A stretch of 64,000 nt of DNA from Apium graveolens (Eukaryota > Streptophyta > Magnoliopsida > Apiales > Apiaceae): NCBI RefSeq assembly GCF_009905375.1, contig NC_133653.1:65941414-66005413 (forward strand). Direction: 5' to 3'. A program made the position numbers and the translations under genes. The notes below the pieces were generated by a model. That model was not told the DNA's origin. It saw only the letters and a program-made list of their open reading frames with translations, and ran no database searches. Positions 20,634-33,606 of the stretch are shown piece after piece (the first letter of the stretch is position 1; every line of letters starts with the position of its first letter).

Positions 20634-20708
20634 CCCTATCCCCTAACCTGTTAAAACACTGACTCGGGAGAAATACTTGAATAAAAAGAACCCAGACCAG
20701 ACACAAAA
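20634..20708 (+). other. Short flank between Athila LTR and Tekay element (part of an older Ty3 gag)
   Basis: These 75 bp are continuous with 45093 onward once the Tekay element and its CAAAA duplication are removed. There the plus strand reads as a Ty3 gag C-terminal part. The first bases, read on the minus strand (TTAGGGGATAGGG next to the LTR), look like a polypurine tract, which is unexpected outside a 5' LTR. Confidence 0.5.
20704..20708 (+). repeat. Target-site duplication of the Tekay element, left copy (CAAAA)
   Basis: CAAAA at 20704-20708 and again at 45088-45092, directly outside the two LTRs. Confidence 0.85.
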
Positions 20709-23700
20709 TGTGACGCCCTCAATCTCGGGGTTAGGAAATGAGGACTCACACACATCTCTAATCTAGAAATTAAATAAGCATAAACCCCGATTAACTACTA
20801 ACAGGATCAACAGGATAAAGTATGAGACAAGATTACAACTTCCAATCATAAAATATAACTTACAAACCAAAAATATTATTAAATAAACAATATCGATTCC
20901 GGCTGGGAACCGACAGATAACCCATTGTATCTTTAAACATTTCCTTCTAGGCGCGAGCTCACTCATAAATACCACTACCTGCTCTGGCAACCGGAAGCCC
21001 TCAACACGGTAGGGACCACCAGGTACGCTCTTACGAGCAGTGCACTTAAGCCTGGCCATCTTCTTGCTTAACTGCCATGGTTAGATTAAAACAAAACATA
21101 TGAGTATAAAACTCAGCAAGTAACTATATAGCAATTCTACAATATCAATTCACAATATGCTTTACCAAACTCAGGGCATTCTACTTTATTTGATCTAGGT
21201 GGCAGATTTCTAGCTTTTGGGTTAAAGAAAGGTTTTGAAGGATAATGTGGGGCTTTCAAGGAACAAGGCTCAATGCAGGACGAAAGCCGACATTCATCAC
21301 AAATCATTAAAGGATCAGAATAGATCTTTCAAAAGAGGAAAACAACAGTATTTCAATATATGGAATCAATCATATGATCTACAAATTCAAGAATCAGGGT
21401 TCTCGAGCTTTAAGCTTCACATTGACATAATCAACTCTTTCCAAAACAATATAAACCATTTTCATTTTCAAGAATCAATTTACTGAACAGAAAGTTTCAG
21501 TTCCTTTTTTAAATAATCATTTAGAACCCTTGATTGGATCACTTTATCTTTCCATTTCATTATATATGGGTGATCAGCCCGTACCGACCTCCATTCTGGT
21601 CTTGAAGGTACTAATCGGCATAATTTTAGCCTTAAGTTGGACTAGCCCTGCTAGCCTCTTACCATGATTGGACTAGTCCCACTAGCCTCTTATGTCCCAA
21701 TCCAATCCATCAGGAATTCATTTGGAAAACCTTGAGTTGGAAAAACAAATAGGTTTTCTAAAATTCATTTTATCATTACCAAGAATTTGAAATCATTCGG
21801 ACTCTTTCAACTCGAAACTCATTCTTAATTCAGATTTTAAGGAAATAAAGTTCAGGGAGTGATTCAAAGATAAGCAAGGAACAATTCATAAGGATTCTGT
21901 ATCAGGGATAACAAAGCACTTAAGTTAGAAGGATCAACATCTGTTTAGGGATCAATAGGATGATCAGGAAATAAGGTATCATTAAACAGGGTAACAAGGA
22001 TAATCAGTTGGTTCAATACAATTCATGGCTTAATAAATAACTTGAACAGAAAGGACAGATTATCAAAGGGTTGAATCATTAAGCTTATCAATAACAGTTT
22101 ATCAAGAACAAAGGCAGGGTGTCTCAAATCAATATAGGGTTTCATAATTAAACAGTTCAATACTCTACATGGTATGAACAACATTCTCTTTATAACCATT
22201 TACACAAGTAATCAGAGTTATTTGCCTGAATTTGCTTTCCTGAAGGTTGAACTACTACCACCTAGTATATCCTTTCCTTTCCTAGCCTGAATGCCCTCAC
22301 GCTCCGAATCTACAATAAGAATCAAAATCTCAATCAATTTCTCAACTCTCATTCCCGGAATGATCACTCAATACGATAACTAGATTATATGCTTGACTCG
22401 AGTATATGATTATAGCTTATACACATAAGCACATAGCACATAGCATATCCCTTTCTAGTAACTTTTATATCCTTATATACTTAACAATCAAAACGTACTT
22501 GCTTAACCTTAGCTATTTCTCAAATCACACTAATATAACTCTTTTACGACCATAGCTATCACTTATAGCTCTTAATAACAAATGATTTAATTCTCTTTTT
22601 TTTCTTTTATTCCTTAATTCGAACCACACATACAAAACACAACCAAGTATATTCAATTTCAATCTCATATAATCAAACACAACTAATGCAATTCACAAGA
22701 GTCATCTACGCACTTAAACTTCATCCTTTTTAATCAAAAATCCGAATCATAATCACATTAAGAATCAAAATCAACACCTTCTTTTAATCATCAAAATTCG
22801 AACATAAACACCACCCCAATCTTTGTCATACAATCAAGTTATTACTAGCCATTAAGATAATTGACAAAAACCAACTTAATTCCTCTTTTTACTCCTAAGA
22901 CCCATTCGGGTTTTTCCATAAATCAAACGTGCAAGAATTATATTTGACATGCAAGGTTATATATCACATTTCCCAGTTGTTTAAATCCTTTACTAAGTCA
23001 TTCCATTCATTTAAACACCAAACCATGCATCACCTAGTGATTCTAACTTTAATTAACTCATTCAATCAACATGCATCCACTTAATCAACAAGCAAACCCA
23101 TTTTCCATTCGGCAAAAACATGATTAACAACTCTAAGGATCTAACAATTACATGCACTACTTGTTTTTCTCTAAAACTAACATGCAATTACTTTTTATGC
23201 TAAATAAGCTTAGTGTTCACTAAGATCAACTTACCAAATCAAATTCCTCTTTTTAATTAGCATAAAGCCTAATTAAAAACTCACATGCAACCTTAAATTT
23301 TAATCTCCTAATCATCAAACAACTTATACACACATCAACAATCAAGACATATCCATTTTCTAATCACATATTCAAGTTTTAAAAGAATTTATCAAAAACT
23401 CTTTTGATCTTTTCGAAAACCAAACATGCAAAGTTTTAGAATCAAATTATCATATCATAGAAACTCCACCGGCTCTCCTTGGATCATAGCCGGTGGTGGT
23501 TGAGCTTGAGAGAGCCCATAACGGGTCTCCTCTCGAGTTTATGACCCAAAAATCTCTTGAGTTCACTCTTATAGTTATGTATCAAGAAATTATTTTCCTT
23601 GAACACCACCATAGTGATTAATCATCAAAACACTTGCAAACACTTACATGCAAATGGGAATCGAGAAGTATACCGAAAATAAAGACTAAAGGAAGCAATA

Positions 23701-24774
23701 TCTTTGAGTTTGAGTGAGGTTTGAGTGTTGCATGCAAGAGAGAGAGATGAGAGATGGAGAGAGCCGAGAGAGAGAGTGAGAGTGTTCGAGAGAGAGGGAT
23801 GAGAAAGAAAAGAGAAGGGGATAGTGGGTGCACGGGGAGAAAAAAGAAAAATGGGGGGGGAAATGGATTTATATACCACCAAAACAAGGGCAAACTTGTA
23901 CTTTACTAATGCTTTTTATGCTTATATGTCCCTTTTCTTTTTACTCAAATGCAACAAAAATTAGATATAAAATATATCTCTCTCGAAAAGTCGGAAATTA
24001 TTGCAAGTGACGATTTTAACACGTAGATCTCGAAATTAGCTTTTTAACCATTACTCATAATAGATTTTTGAGCGGACGAGTGATTTTATATGAATTTCGC
24101 AAGCTTGCCTTAATAATAACATTTTTCCACATAAAATCAATTTAAAAATGCAAAGACCACCAAATAAATCCACTCATCATTTTTAAAAAGTCTCTAGGAC
24201 TACTAAGTAAATATCAAAACAGATCCCATGTTTTTATCTTACTCGGATGATTTTATAAAAATACGCAAAGGTTAATTAAACCTTTATTTAAATCACATAA
24301 TCCCTTTTAAATTCATACAAACGTCACAGAACATATATATAATCACATAACGACTCAGGTCTGATCATAGAATTTATCCCTCTTTAATCTTTATCCTTTT
24401 CTACGCGTACCGGGTCACGTTCAGCCTGACGGCCCGACGCTCAGCATTTTGATTACGCTTCTCATTATCTTTACCAATCAACACGTCACTTAGGATGAAA
24501 TACTTTATTTAAACATTCATTTCATTCAATCACACATAATTCACATTTTATATTCTTTAACTCCTTATTAGGACGAGTTCTGTTCTACCTGACGGCCCGA
24601 CGACACAGCTTAACTCCTAAGCTGACTCTTTAAATTAGAACGTTTTTATCTACGCTCCTATATTCTAATATACAGAAAAGACAATTAATCAGCACTTAGT
24701 CACATAATTATAATCTCATCACATAACACATACTTTATTGACTTAATTACGTCGCTAAATTCTCAGTCGTCACA
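20709..24774 (-). repeat. 3' LTR of the Tekay element (4066 bp)
   Basis: TGTGACG...CGTCACA ends, with 7-bp terminal inverted repeats. No gene is supported inside. The 83-codon frame at 21235-21486 recurs at 41535-41786 only because the LTRs are copies. It contains a TATATAAA box on the minus strand (23868-23875) and a CT-rich stretch on that strand just downstream (about 23735-23810). The rest is AT-rich. Confidence 0.9.
23868..23875 (-). promoter_or_regulatory. TATA box in the Tekay 3' LTR
   Basis: TATATAAA on the minus strand, followed by a pyrimidine-rich initiator-like region. The active counterpart in the 5' LTR is 44152-44159. Confidence 0.55.
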
Positions 24775-24793
24775 ATCTACCCTCCTTAAAAGG
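24775..24793 (-). other. Polypurine tract of the Tekay element
   Basis: The minus strand reads CCTTTTAAGGAGGGTAGAT directly before the 3' LTR start (TGTGACGACTG). Confidence 0.8.
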
Positions 24794-24814
24794 ATTCTAT
24801 CCCTAGAATCTAAT

Positions 24815-24921
24815 CTAAACAAATAGATGGGGATATTCTTCTTTCATTTCGCTTTCTAATTCCCAAGTCGATTCTTCGACTAATGGATTTCTCCATAACA
24901 CTCTAACTAGAGGTACAACCT
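24815..24921 (-). pseudogene. Tekay chromodomain, C-terminal part
   Basis: The minus strand encodes KVVPLVRVLWRNPLVEESTW, then ELESEMKEEYPHLFV and a stop. This is the C-terminal half of the chromodomain, which follows integrase in chromoviruses and is thought to steer insertion to heterochromatin. The aromatic residues Trp (VLWRN) and Trp (ESTWE) are present. The N-terminal half is on the other side of the Tat insertion, next to 35331. Target duplication AACCT flanks the insertion. Confidence 0.85.
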
Positions 24922-25490
24922 TGATAGGGATAAATAAATTATGATTGTATAATTAAATACTGCATTAATTGTACAAGCTGTGGGCTGCTAGGCCCAATAA
25001 AAAGATATATGAAACTCAGACCAGAAAGGTTAAGTCTGATGGACCAGATCAGGCCTGATGGAATAAAAAAGGCCCAAAAGCCCTAATTATTAATTAATTT
25101 CGTAATTAATTAATAAGGGAAAAATCAGCTATTGAGAAGAGTCCCGATAAGGATATAAATCCTTATAGATTAGCCTCAAGGGGACCTAAAAGGATAAGGA
25201 ATCAGCTTACTACTTCCTAGGACTCCTAAGTCTATCCTAATTCAGAGGCTTGTCCACCAAGTCTCCTATACCAAGTCCAATTCAAGGACTCCCACATCTA
25301 TATAAGGGGCCTCACCCCACAAATCAGAACTACGTTTTTTGGCTTGATTCTCTAATTCACAGAGATACGTAGGCATCTCGTAAAGGCAGAATTAAGCTAC
25401 GATACACGAGAGCAGCCATTAAAGGCCTTGAGCTCCCGAATCTTAGTATTAAATACAGCAAGTAATAACCTTGGTATTTTATCCATAACA
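24922..25490 (+). repeat. 5' LTR of the Tat element
   Basis: 569 bp, TGATAGGGATAAAT...TTTATCCATAACA. The TATA box TATATAAG is at 25299-25306. A short palindromic stretch GATCAGGCCTGAT near 25049 resembles half-sites of the repeat at 33740-34300. Confidence 0.95.
25299..25306 (+). promoter_or_regulatory. TATA box in the Tat 5' LTR
   Basis: TATATAAG in the context CATCTATATAAGGGGCC. The same box is in the 3' LTR at 35139-35146. Confidence 0.65.
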
Positions 25491-25492
25491 TT

Positions 25493-25509
25493 TGGCGCCG
25501 TCTGTGGGA
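25493..25509 (+). other. Tat primer binding site
   Basis: TGGCGCCGTCTGTGGGA starts two bases after the LTR. The first seven bases match the tRNA-Asp type, but I am not sure which tRNA fits the remainder. Confidence 0.7.
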
Positions 25510-25526
25510 AAAACGGAACAACAACC

Positions 25527-27390
25527 ATGGCGAGAACACGGAGAACAACCAGAACTCTGGAGGAGGGAACACCATCAGGGACAACCCAGGTGATTTCATC
25601 AACCGTGGAGGTTCCTCCCCATTCAACTTATGCATCTACTCAGGAGGAAGCCCAGACAGGGGCAACTCAACCCTAGCTACAAGGGACAACTCCCCCGATT
25701 CAAGGTACGAATCCTCAAGTTCAACAAATACATATACCTGTGAATTCTCGACCCGTCGGGTATGAATATTCAACTATTATTACTACTAACCCCCCTTATG
25801 GGATGCCCCTTCACCCTGAGGTTGGAGGAAGCGGATATGCTGGGCGAAGCGAAGCACGAGGGCGGTCGCCCCCTATATACGAGGTTTGGATCCTATCCCT
25901 GAGGATCGGGAATTTTCTGGTCCATACACTGAGAGAGACTCCGAATCTTCGGATGATGAAGTGGCCCCGAGAAGGAGGCGTCCTGGAAAAGAGCCAATGG
26001 CCGATGGAAGGCAACGCCCCCAAAGCACCCCAGGGGCGAATCCCCAAGAAGTGCAGGAAAAGATCAGGGCTCATGAGGCTGAAATCCAAAGGCTGAGGCG
26101 TGATTTGGAAGCTCACCAAGCCACCAGACCCCACATGCCTCCTAGGGGGAGAAATCCTCCTCCTATCATAGATCTGGATGGTCCGGTAAGAAGAAGGGCT
26201 GCTGTCCCAAGAACTGATCCAAGCAATCTCCTTCCCCTTGGAGATCCTGATGATCCAACTCCACCCTTCACAGAAGAGATAATGAATGCCCATATCTCAA
26301 GGAAATTCAAAATGCCCACTATCAAAGCCTATGATGGCACGGGAGACCCCGCTAATCATGTTAGGACATTCTCTAATGCACTGCTGCTGCAACCCGTGAA
26401 TGATGCTATAAAATGTCGGGCCTTCCCTCAAACCCTGTCGGGTATGGCTCAAAGATGGTATAGTCGCCTACCCCCAAATTCTATTGGATCGTTCAGAGAA
26501 CTAAGTCAGGCTTTTATTAAGCAATTCATCAGTGGAAGAGTCCATGAGAAAAGTTCAGCATCTCTTATGAGTCTTGTGTAGGGAGCTAAGGAATCCTTAA
26601 GAGATTACCTGAATCGTTTTACAAAGGAGGCTTTAAAAGTCCCAGATCTTGATGATAAGGTAGCCATGATAGCATTGCAACAAGGAACTAGGGACGAGTT
26701 TTTCAAGATGTCTTTGGCCAAACGACCCCCTGAGAGCATGTTGCAGCTCCAAGAGAGGGCAGGGAAGTATATCAAGGTTGAAGAAAGTATGAGGAAGACC
26801 GTAGTAAGTAATGAGCCCACTGGAGGCAAGAAACGAAAAACTGATTTGGAGTATATCGCTAAGGACAAATATCCTAGAACCGAACAAAACCCTGATTCAA
26901 CCCCCAAGAAGGGAGGACCTGGGCAAAAGTTCACTGAATACGCTAAGCTGAATGCTCCCAGAAGTCAGATTTTGATGGAGATTGAGAAAGACAGAGATAT
27001 TCGCTGGCCTAAGCCCTTGAAGGCTGATCCCGCCAAGCTAGATAGGGGCAAGTATTGCAGGTTTCACAAAGATGTTGGCCATGACACCGATGAGTGTAGG
27101 CAATTGAAAGATGAAATTGAGTTTTTGATTCGAAAAGGAAGATTGAATAAGTATACTGGAGATGGAGGGGACAGAAATAATAATGGAAGGAAGAACTTTG
27201 AAGATCGTAGGAGGGACCAAGACGATCAGGGGCGAAACCCCCAGCCTAGAGGACCAGTTATAAACACCATTTATGGAGGGCCGAGACCTCGAGGGCCTGT
27301 GATAAACACGATCTTTGGAGGTCCAACTGCTGCTGGATTGTCCAAAAATTCCAGAAAGGCATATACTAGAGAGGTTATGCATATTGTTGG
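25527..27390 (+). pseudogene. gag: Tat gag (broken)
   Basis: The first ATG is at 25527 (MARTRRTTRTLEEGT). The frame is stopped by TAG at 25674-25676, a frameshift lies near 25880, and another TAG sits at 26579-26581 inside the gag core. The Retrotrans_gag region shows YDGTGDPANHVRTFSNALLL and FPQTLSGMAQRWYSRLPPNS before that stop and ESLRDYLNRFTKEALKVPD after it. A zinc-knuckle-like YCRFHKDVGHDTDECRQLK (about 27050-27110) and a Gly/Arg-rich tail follow. From 26666 gag is continuous with protease and reverse transcriptase. Confidence 0.85.
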
Positions 27391-30300
27391 AGAAGCCCCG
27401 AAGAGGGCCAGGACAGAAGTAACATTGGCTTTTGATGATTCCGACCTAGAGGGTGTGAAGTTTCCCCATGACGACCCGCTGGTCATAACACCAATAATAG
27501 GAAATAGCCCGGTTAAGAGGGTCCTTGTGGATAATGGTGCTTCTGTGGATATCTTGCTCCACGACACCTTTCTAAGGATGGGGTATAACGACTCCCAGTT
27601 AACACCAACCGACATGCCGATATATGGATTTGCTGGAGTAGAATGTCCTGTGGAAGGGATAATCAAATTTCCAACCACCATAGGTACGGAGCCGAGGCAA
27701 GCAACGCAGATGCTGGATTTCGTGGTAGTAAAGGCTAGTTCAACTTATAATGCTATCATGGGGAGAACAGGGATACATGCCTTCAAGGCAGTCCCCTCTT
27801 CCTACCATTCAGTCATGAAGTTTCCCACCCGAAACGGGATTGGAGAAGAAAGAGGAGATCAAAAAATGGCTAGAAGCTGTTATGTGGCCTCTTTGAGGGC
27901 AGATGGAGTCGGGGGGCAGGTTCTTCCTATTGAAGATATGGATGTTCGAGAAAATGATGAGAATAGGGGAAGGCCAGCAAAAGAATTGGTCTCGGTTCCT
28001 TTAGACCCCGAGAATCCTGAGAGGACGACTTTCATTGGAGCCACATTAGAGGAGCCCCTTAGAGGAAAGTTAGTGAAATTTTTGCAAGAAAATAGTGATG
28101 TGTTTGCATGGTCAGCAGCTGATATGCCAGGCATAGACCCGGAGTTAATTACTCACAAGCTAAACGTAGATCCAAACCGGAAGACAGTAAAACAAAAGAA
28201 AAGAAATTTTGCCCCGGAAAGACAAGAGGCTATAAAGCAGGAAGTGGAAAAGCTCTTAGAGGCTGGTTTCATTGAGGAGATTCAATTTCCGGAGTGGTTG
28301 GCAAACCCTGTAATGGTGAAGAAGGCTAATGGAAAGTGGAGGATGTGTATAGACTTCACCGATCTGAATGATACATGCCCCAAAGACTGTTTTCCGCTGC
28401 CTAGAATTGATACTTTGATTGATGCCACCGCTGGACATGAGATGCTGAGTTTCATGGATGGGTTTAGCGGATACAACCAGATCAAAATGCATAAGGATGA
28501 CATTCCAAAGGTATAATTTATCACTGACTTTGGTGTTTATTGTTATCTTGTTATGGCGTTTGGTCTCAAGAATGCAGGAGCCACCTATCAAAGGTTGGTG
28601 AATAGAATTTTTAAGGATCTTATTGGTAAAACTATGGAAGTCTATGTTGATGACATGTTAGTCAAGAGTCTAGTAAAGACTGATCATATAGCCCATTTAA
28701 GGGAAGCTTTTGAGGTCCTGAGGTACCACAAGATGATGTTGAATCCGACGAAGTGTGCTTTCGGAGTAGGATCTGGAAAATTCTTGGGATTGATGGTCTC
28801 GAAAAGGGGAATTGAGGCAAATCCCGATAAAATAAAGGCAATCCTGGACATGGAACCCCCCAAAACTGTCAAGGATGTTCAGAAGCTCACAGGAAGAGTT
28901 GCTGCGTTAGGACGATTCATCTCCAAGTCAGGAGACAAGTGCTTGTCATTTTTCAAGTCACTAAAGAACATCAAAGACTTTGTATGGAGTGAGGAAAATC
29001 AGAAGGCATTTGAAGAGTTAAAGAAGTATATGGGCCAGGCCCCGTTGTTGGCCAAGCCAGTTCTGAGTGAAGTTTTATTCTTGTACTTGGCTGTTTCAGA
29101 GAGCGCCTTGAGCGCGGTGTTGGTTAAGGAGGAACTGAAAGTCCAGAAACCCGTATACTATGTCAGCAAAATTTTGCATGGTGCTGAGTTGAATTATTCA
29201 GCCATTGAGAAATTCGCTTTAGCCTTGGTAATGGCTTCAAGAAAGCTGCGTCCTTATTTTCAAGCTCACCAAATTGAAGTGCTAACAAATCAGCCACTGA
29301 GAAATATCATTCACAGTCCCAAGGCAAGTGGGAGACTGATTAAGTGGGCAATAGAGTTGGGAGAGTTCGATCTCAAGTATAAGCCACGTACGGCCATAAA
29401 AGCCCAGGCACTAGCTGACTTCGTGGTGGAATGTACCATACCCAACCAAGAAGTCGGGGGGCAGGAAGATACCATACCTCAAGACAAGGGAGTCGACAAT
29501 GGGGACAAGGAGAAAGAATATTGGGTTCTCTATTTTGATGGAGCATCAAAAACAAATTCCAGTGGAGCAGGGTTGGTTTTGCAAAGCCCTGATGGATTCT
29601 TAATTGAGTATGCCATGAAGCTAGACTTCCCAACCACAAACAATGAGGCAGAGTATGAAGCCCTGATTGCTGGCCTTGGTCTAGCTGGGACACTTAGAGT
29701 CAAAAACTTAAAGGTCCGTGGAGACTCGAAGTTGATCATATCCCAGGTAAAGGGAGAATTTGAAGCAAGGGATGATACGATGGCTAAGTATGTTCACCTA
29801 GTAAGGGCTGTGATGACCCAATTTAATGAATGCCATGTTGAACACATTCCAAGGGAAGAAAATGCTAAAGCAGATGCGCTATCAAAGTTTGCTTCATCTG
29901 AGATTGAAGAAAGTTCAGGAAGTGTGTACTTCCGTGTTTTGAAGACACGAAGCATAGATGTTAAGCTTGTGGCTCCCGTAGGCTTGGGGACGTCATGGAT
30001 TGATCCCATCAAGGCTCACATTCAGACCGGTTGGTTGCCAAGCGATGCAATTGAGGCACGGAAGTTAACTGTTCGAGCACTAAGGTACTCTTTGATAGAT
30101 GGGATTCTATATAAAAGATCTTTCGTGGTTCCTTACTTGAGGTGTCTCAGGCCCGATGAGGCACGCTTAGCTCTCGAGGAAGTGCATGGAGGTATTTATG
30201 GGCAACACTTGGGGGGCAGGGCCTTGGCTCATAAGATAACTCGTTTAGGCTTCTATTGGCCAGAAATGATGGCTGATGCCAAAGAATATGTAAAGAAGTG

Positions 30301-31228
30301 TGATCGTTGTCAGAAGCATGCACCAGTCGCCAGACAACCCCCCGAGATGCTGACCTCTATCAACTCACCTATTCCCTTTGCTATGTGGGGGATGGATATT
30401 CTAGGGCCTTTTCCTATGGCCACAGCACAAAGGAAGTTTCTGATTGTAGCCATTGATTATTTCACCAAGTGGATCGAAGCCAAACCTTTGGCCAAAATCA
30501 CAACTAAGCAGGTTGCACAATTCCTGTGGGAAAACATTATGTGCCGATATAGAATTCCCCGTATCCTCGTCACTGATAATGGAACACAATTCAACAACGA
30601 GGAATTCAAGAAGTATTGTGAAGAAAATGAAATTAAGTTACGGTTCACTTCTGTGGCTCACCCGCAAGCCAATGGGCAAGCGGAGGTAGCAAATCGGATA
30701 ATCCTGGATGGACTAAAGAAGAGGATCGAAAAGTCAAGAAATAATTGGGTGGATGAGATACTTCCCATATTATGGGCCTATAGGACTACCTGTAGAGTCA
30801 CGATAAATGCAACTCCTTTCATGTTGGCATATGGGGCAGAAGCAGTAGTTCCCGTGGAGATATCACATTCCTCTCCAAGGATTCAGGCTTTTGATGAAAA
30901 AGAAAATGAGGAAGGGCAGAAGTTAGCCCTGGATTTAATCGATGAAGTGCGAGATAAAGCACACGCAAAGATAGTAGAATATCAGAAAAAGGCTTCATTC
31001 TACTACAACCTAAGGGTTAAAGAGAGGTTTTTCAAACAAGGTGACCTAGTCTTGAGAAAAATAGAGGCTTCTGGTGTCGGACAGAAAGGAAAGCTTGCCC
31101 CAAATTGGGAAGGGCCGTATAGAGTCAAGAGCGTTCAGGGTAGAGGAACCTACAAGCTGGAGACTATGGATGGTTTTGAAGTCCCGAGAACCTGGCACGC
31201 ACAAAACCTGAAGGTTTACTACGTGTGA
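27391..31228 (+). pseudogene. pol: Tat pol: protease, reverse transcriptase, two RNase H domains, integrase (one internal stop)
   Basis: Protease motif RVLVDNGASVDILL lies near 27515 (DNGA instead of DSGA). Reverse transcriptase has KWRMCIDFTDLNDTCPKDCF and FMDGFSGYNQIKM, then TAA at 28514-28516, then MAFGLKNAGATYQRLVNRIF and YVDD. The first RNase H follows (LNYSAIEKFALALVMASRKL). The second, archaeal-type RNase H has YFDGAS, TNNEAEYEAL, VRGDSKLI and NAKADALS, so all acidic residues are present. Integrase has CDRCQKHAPVARQPPEM, then WGMDILGPFP, TDNGTQF and the Glu in GQAEVANRI. The ORF ends TWHAQNLKVYYV at 31228. The frame before and after the TAA is the same, so this is a single nonsense change. 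Confidence 0.9.
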
Positions 31229-31587
31229 GATGGTCGAAGTACGATTCTCACTGGTCATTATGACAAGTAGGTTTAAAAGCACCTCGAAGCTTTGTTTGCA
31301 TAGGATTTTTATTTTTTAGCTATTATAGATCAGGGTCGATCCCATATTATGTAAGGTTTAGGAAAACCAGACTTGAAATGGAAGAGTTTGAAATTATTTC
31401 AACCCATGGAAGTTTGACTTGTGATAATACTTGTGTGGCCCATTAAGCCGAGTTTGAATATTAAAGTATCGGAAACATGAAGGAGAAAATGCAAATAAGG
31501 AAAGTAGCATAGCCCCGCAGGGTAATAAGTTTTAATACAAACAAAAGTCCAGACATAAATTAAGGATAAAATTACAGAATAGAAAAA
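31229..31587. other. Tat spacer between pol stop and antisense gene stop
   Basis: About 360 bp, AT-rich, with no ORF or repeat I can support. The two convergent transcription units meet here, so polyadenylation signals for both might lie here; I do not see a clear one. Confidence 0.4.
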
Positions 31588-33441
31588 CTACTCCTCCATG
31601 CGGGAGCCTTCATTCTCTTTCTCCTTATCAGCGCCTTCAGCGTCCTTCGCAGGAGAAGCGGGAGGAGAAGCAGTGTTAGGATCCAAGATGTGATCATCTG
31701 GCTGAGGAGAGTCGAAGAGGGCGTCTATGCTGTCCTCTAACTCAGCCTGCTCAGGACTTATAAAGTCCTTAGGGTCGACTAAGCCCGGGTACTTCTCAGA
31801 AACAGCCTTCACGGCCGCATTCCATCCCTGAATGAACTGTAGGGAATAAAGACCCTCATCATGAATCTTCATGAGATTCTTAAACTTGTCAGAATCCATG
31901 TAGTCATCAATGAGCTTATCCTTATCTCTCCTAAGTTTCACCAGCTCGGAATGAGCCTTAGCCAGCTCCTCTTTCTTCGTGTCCAGCTTCTTCTCTAGGA
32001 CCTTGGCTCTCTCCTCCCACTTCTTCATCTCCTTTTCAAAAACATCAGAGTTACCCTTCCAAGATCTAGCCTGATGTAGGGCCGCCTGGAAATAGGTATT
32101 ACTCTGCAAAGAAATATGTATGAGTTGGCGCAAATTCATTGGGATACAAGAAAAGTTGAAATTCACAAAAGGAAGAGAAGAAAAAAGAAAATTACCGCAG
32201 CTTGGGCTTGAGAACCCAGAAGCTCAATAGTCTCGACATCACTCCCCGTAACAATGTCAGTGAAATCGTGGGGAGTGATGGAATGGTACGACCAATCCTT
32301 GGCATGTTTGGTGGATCCAACCACCGTATCGCTCCTCCTGAAGCCCCAATTAGGCCTGAAGGAATGTGCCTTAAGTGGAGGATCCACATCGTCCCCTAGC
32401 TCGACCACCGGGACGTGGGGCTTAAGGAAAGTAGGACCGTCAGGTTTGCTCCTGGGATCCTGTTTAACTTGGCCCTCTTCTGGCGGCCAGATTCCCCCTC
32501 CTTGGGCCTATTGACATTATTAATAGCCTCACAAGCTGAAAGGAAAAGCAGAAGGAATATTAAAATCCAGAAAAAAGAAAAAGTACGGTTAAAGAGAAGG
32601 AAAAATAATTTCGCAGGTATAAATTTACCCTTATCACTGGCCTGGGAGAGACCAACTTTCTTCAAGGAAAACTCCTCTAAAAGGGTCCAGGTGTCTGTTT
32701 TCCCATCGTCTGAAATTAAGGCTTGGTAGGCCACCTCCTCCTCATCAGTTAATCTGATGCTACCAGGACTACCATCTGATACTTTGCAAAATAGCCTACG
32801 GAAGAGTGTGGCCCAATCACCCCCAGCCCAGGTCAGCCTAACAAACTCATCCCTCCATTTAGGGTTGTTCTCGACTATAGAGTTACTATCAAAGATATGG
32901 GGAATTTTGGGCCGTTGGCGAATTAAAACCCAGCCCGGCTGACTCATGGAACTATTATAGAATTGGAAACTTTCCTAAAGACTGCTACGGAAAGAGGGAA
33001 GCTATTCCTGAGACAAAGGACCATAAAACAGATAATGTTCCTCCAGGCGTTAGGAGGGAGTTGACAAGGGTTGATTCGTACGTCGGCTAGTAAACGAGGA
33101 ATAAATTCGTGAAATGGGAACCTAAGACCTGCGGTCAGGGCTCCTCGATAAATGAACAGGGTATCCCCCTCCCAATTACAAGTCCTATCCCCAGGAGCGG
33201 CTGGAGTGATCCTAAGGTGGGGTGGAAGTCTGTACAGGGTGTTCATAGACTCTATCCTACCATCTAACTCATGAAAAGTGTTACCATGATTATACGAATC
33301 TAACTCAGACAGAAAAGGATATTCATCACCTCTCGAGTTAATCATATCAATGAGGGAAGTATATGGAGATTGAATTTGGATGTTTGTACCTCTCTTAGAG
33401 ACATTCATCTTCTGCAAATGAGCTAGGTCACGGTCCGCCAT
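31588..33441 (-). pseudogene. Antisense accessory gene of the Tat element (putative gypsy-type transposon domain), spliced
   Basis: It is read opposite to gag-pol. The ATG at 33441 gives MADRDLAHLQKMN. The first exon contains GLRFPFHEFIPRLLADV and PCQLPPNAWRNIICFM, matching the plant 'putative gypsy-type transposon' domain (Pfam Transposase_28 type). Two short introns have clear borders on the minus strand: 32628-32536 (GTAAAT...TTTCAG) and 32195-32104 (GTAATT...TTGCAG). The last exon encodes a coiled coil (FEKEMKKWEERAKVLEKKLD) and an acidic tail. A frame break near 32960 and another near 32400-32450 disable it. A TATA box lies 166 bp upstream. Antisense ORFs of this kind are known in Tat/Retand elements; their role is unknown. 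Confidence 0.75.
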
Positions 33442-33606
33442 TAATATGCTTCGGTTGAAGGCTTGAAACCCAGAAATACTTGAGAATGGAGGAGCTGCGG
33501 TGGCTTTGGTCGCCGGAAATCGCCTTCAAAAGGGAGAACTTTAGAGAAAAATGTGAGATAAAATGAGAAGTGGGAAGTGAAGTGAGGATTCTCACTCCAC
33601 ACTACA

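Noticed and set aside
21235..21486. 83-codon frame found almost identical at 41535-41786, apparently conserved
   Set aside because: Both lie at the same place in the two LTRs of one Tekay element, so identity is due to LTR duplication, not coding selection. No start context or family is recognised.
23618..23893. Ser/Pro/Leu-rich frames on the minus strand of both Tekay LTRs (also 43904-44163)
   Set aside because: They come from the CT-rich tract after the TATA box and differ in frame and length between the two LTRs.
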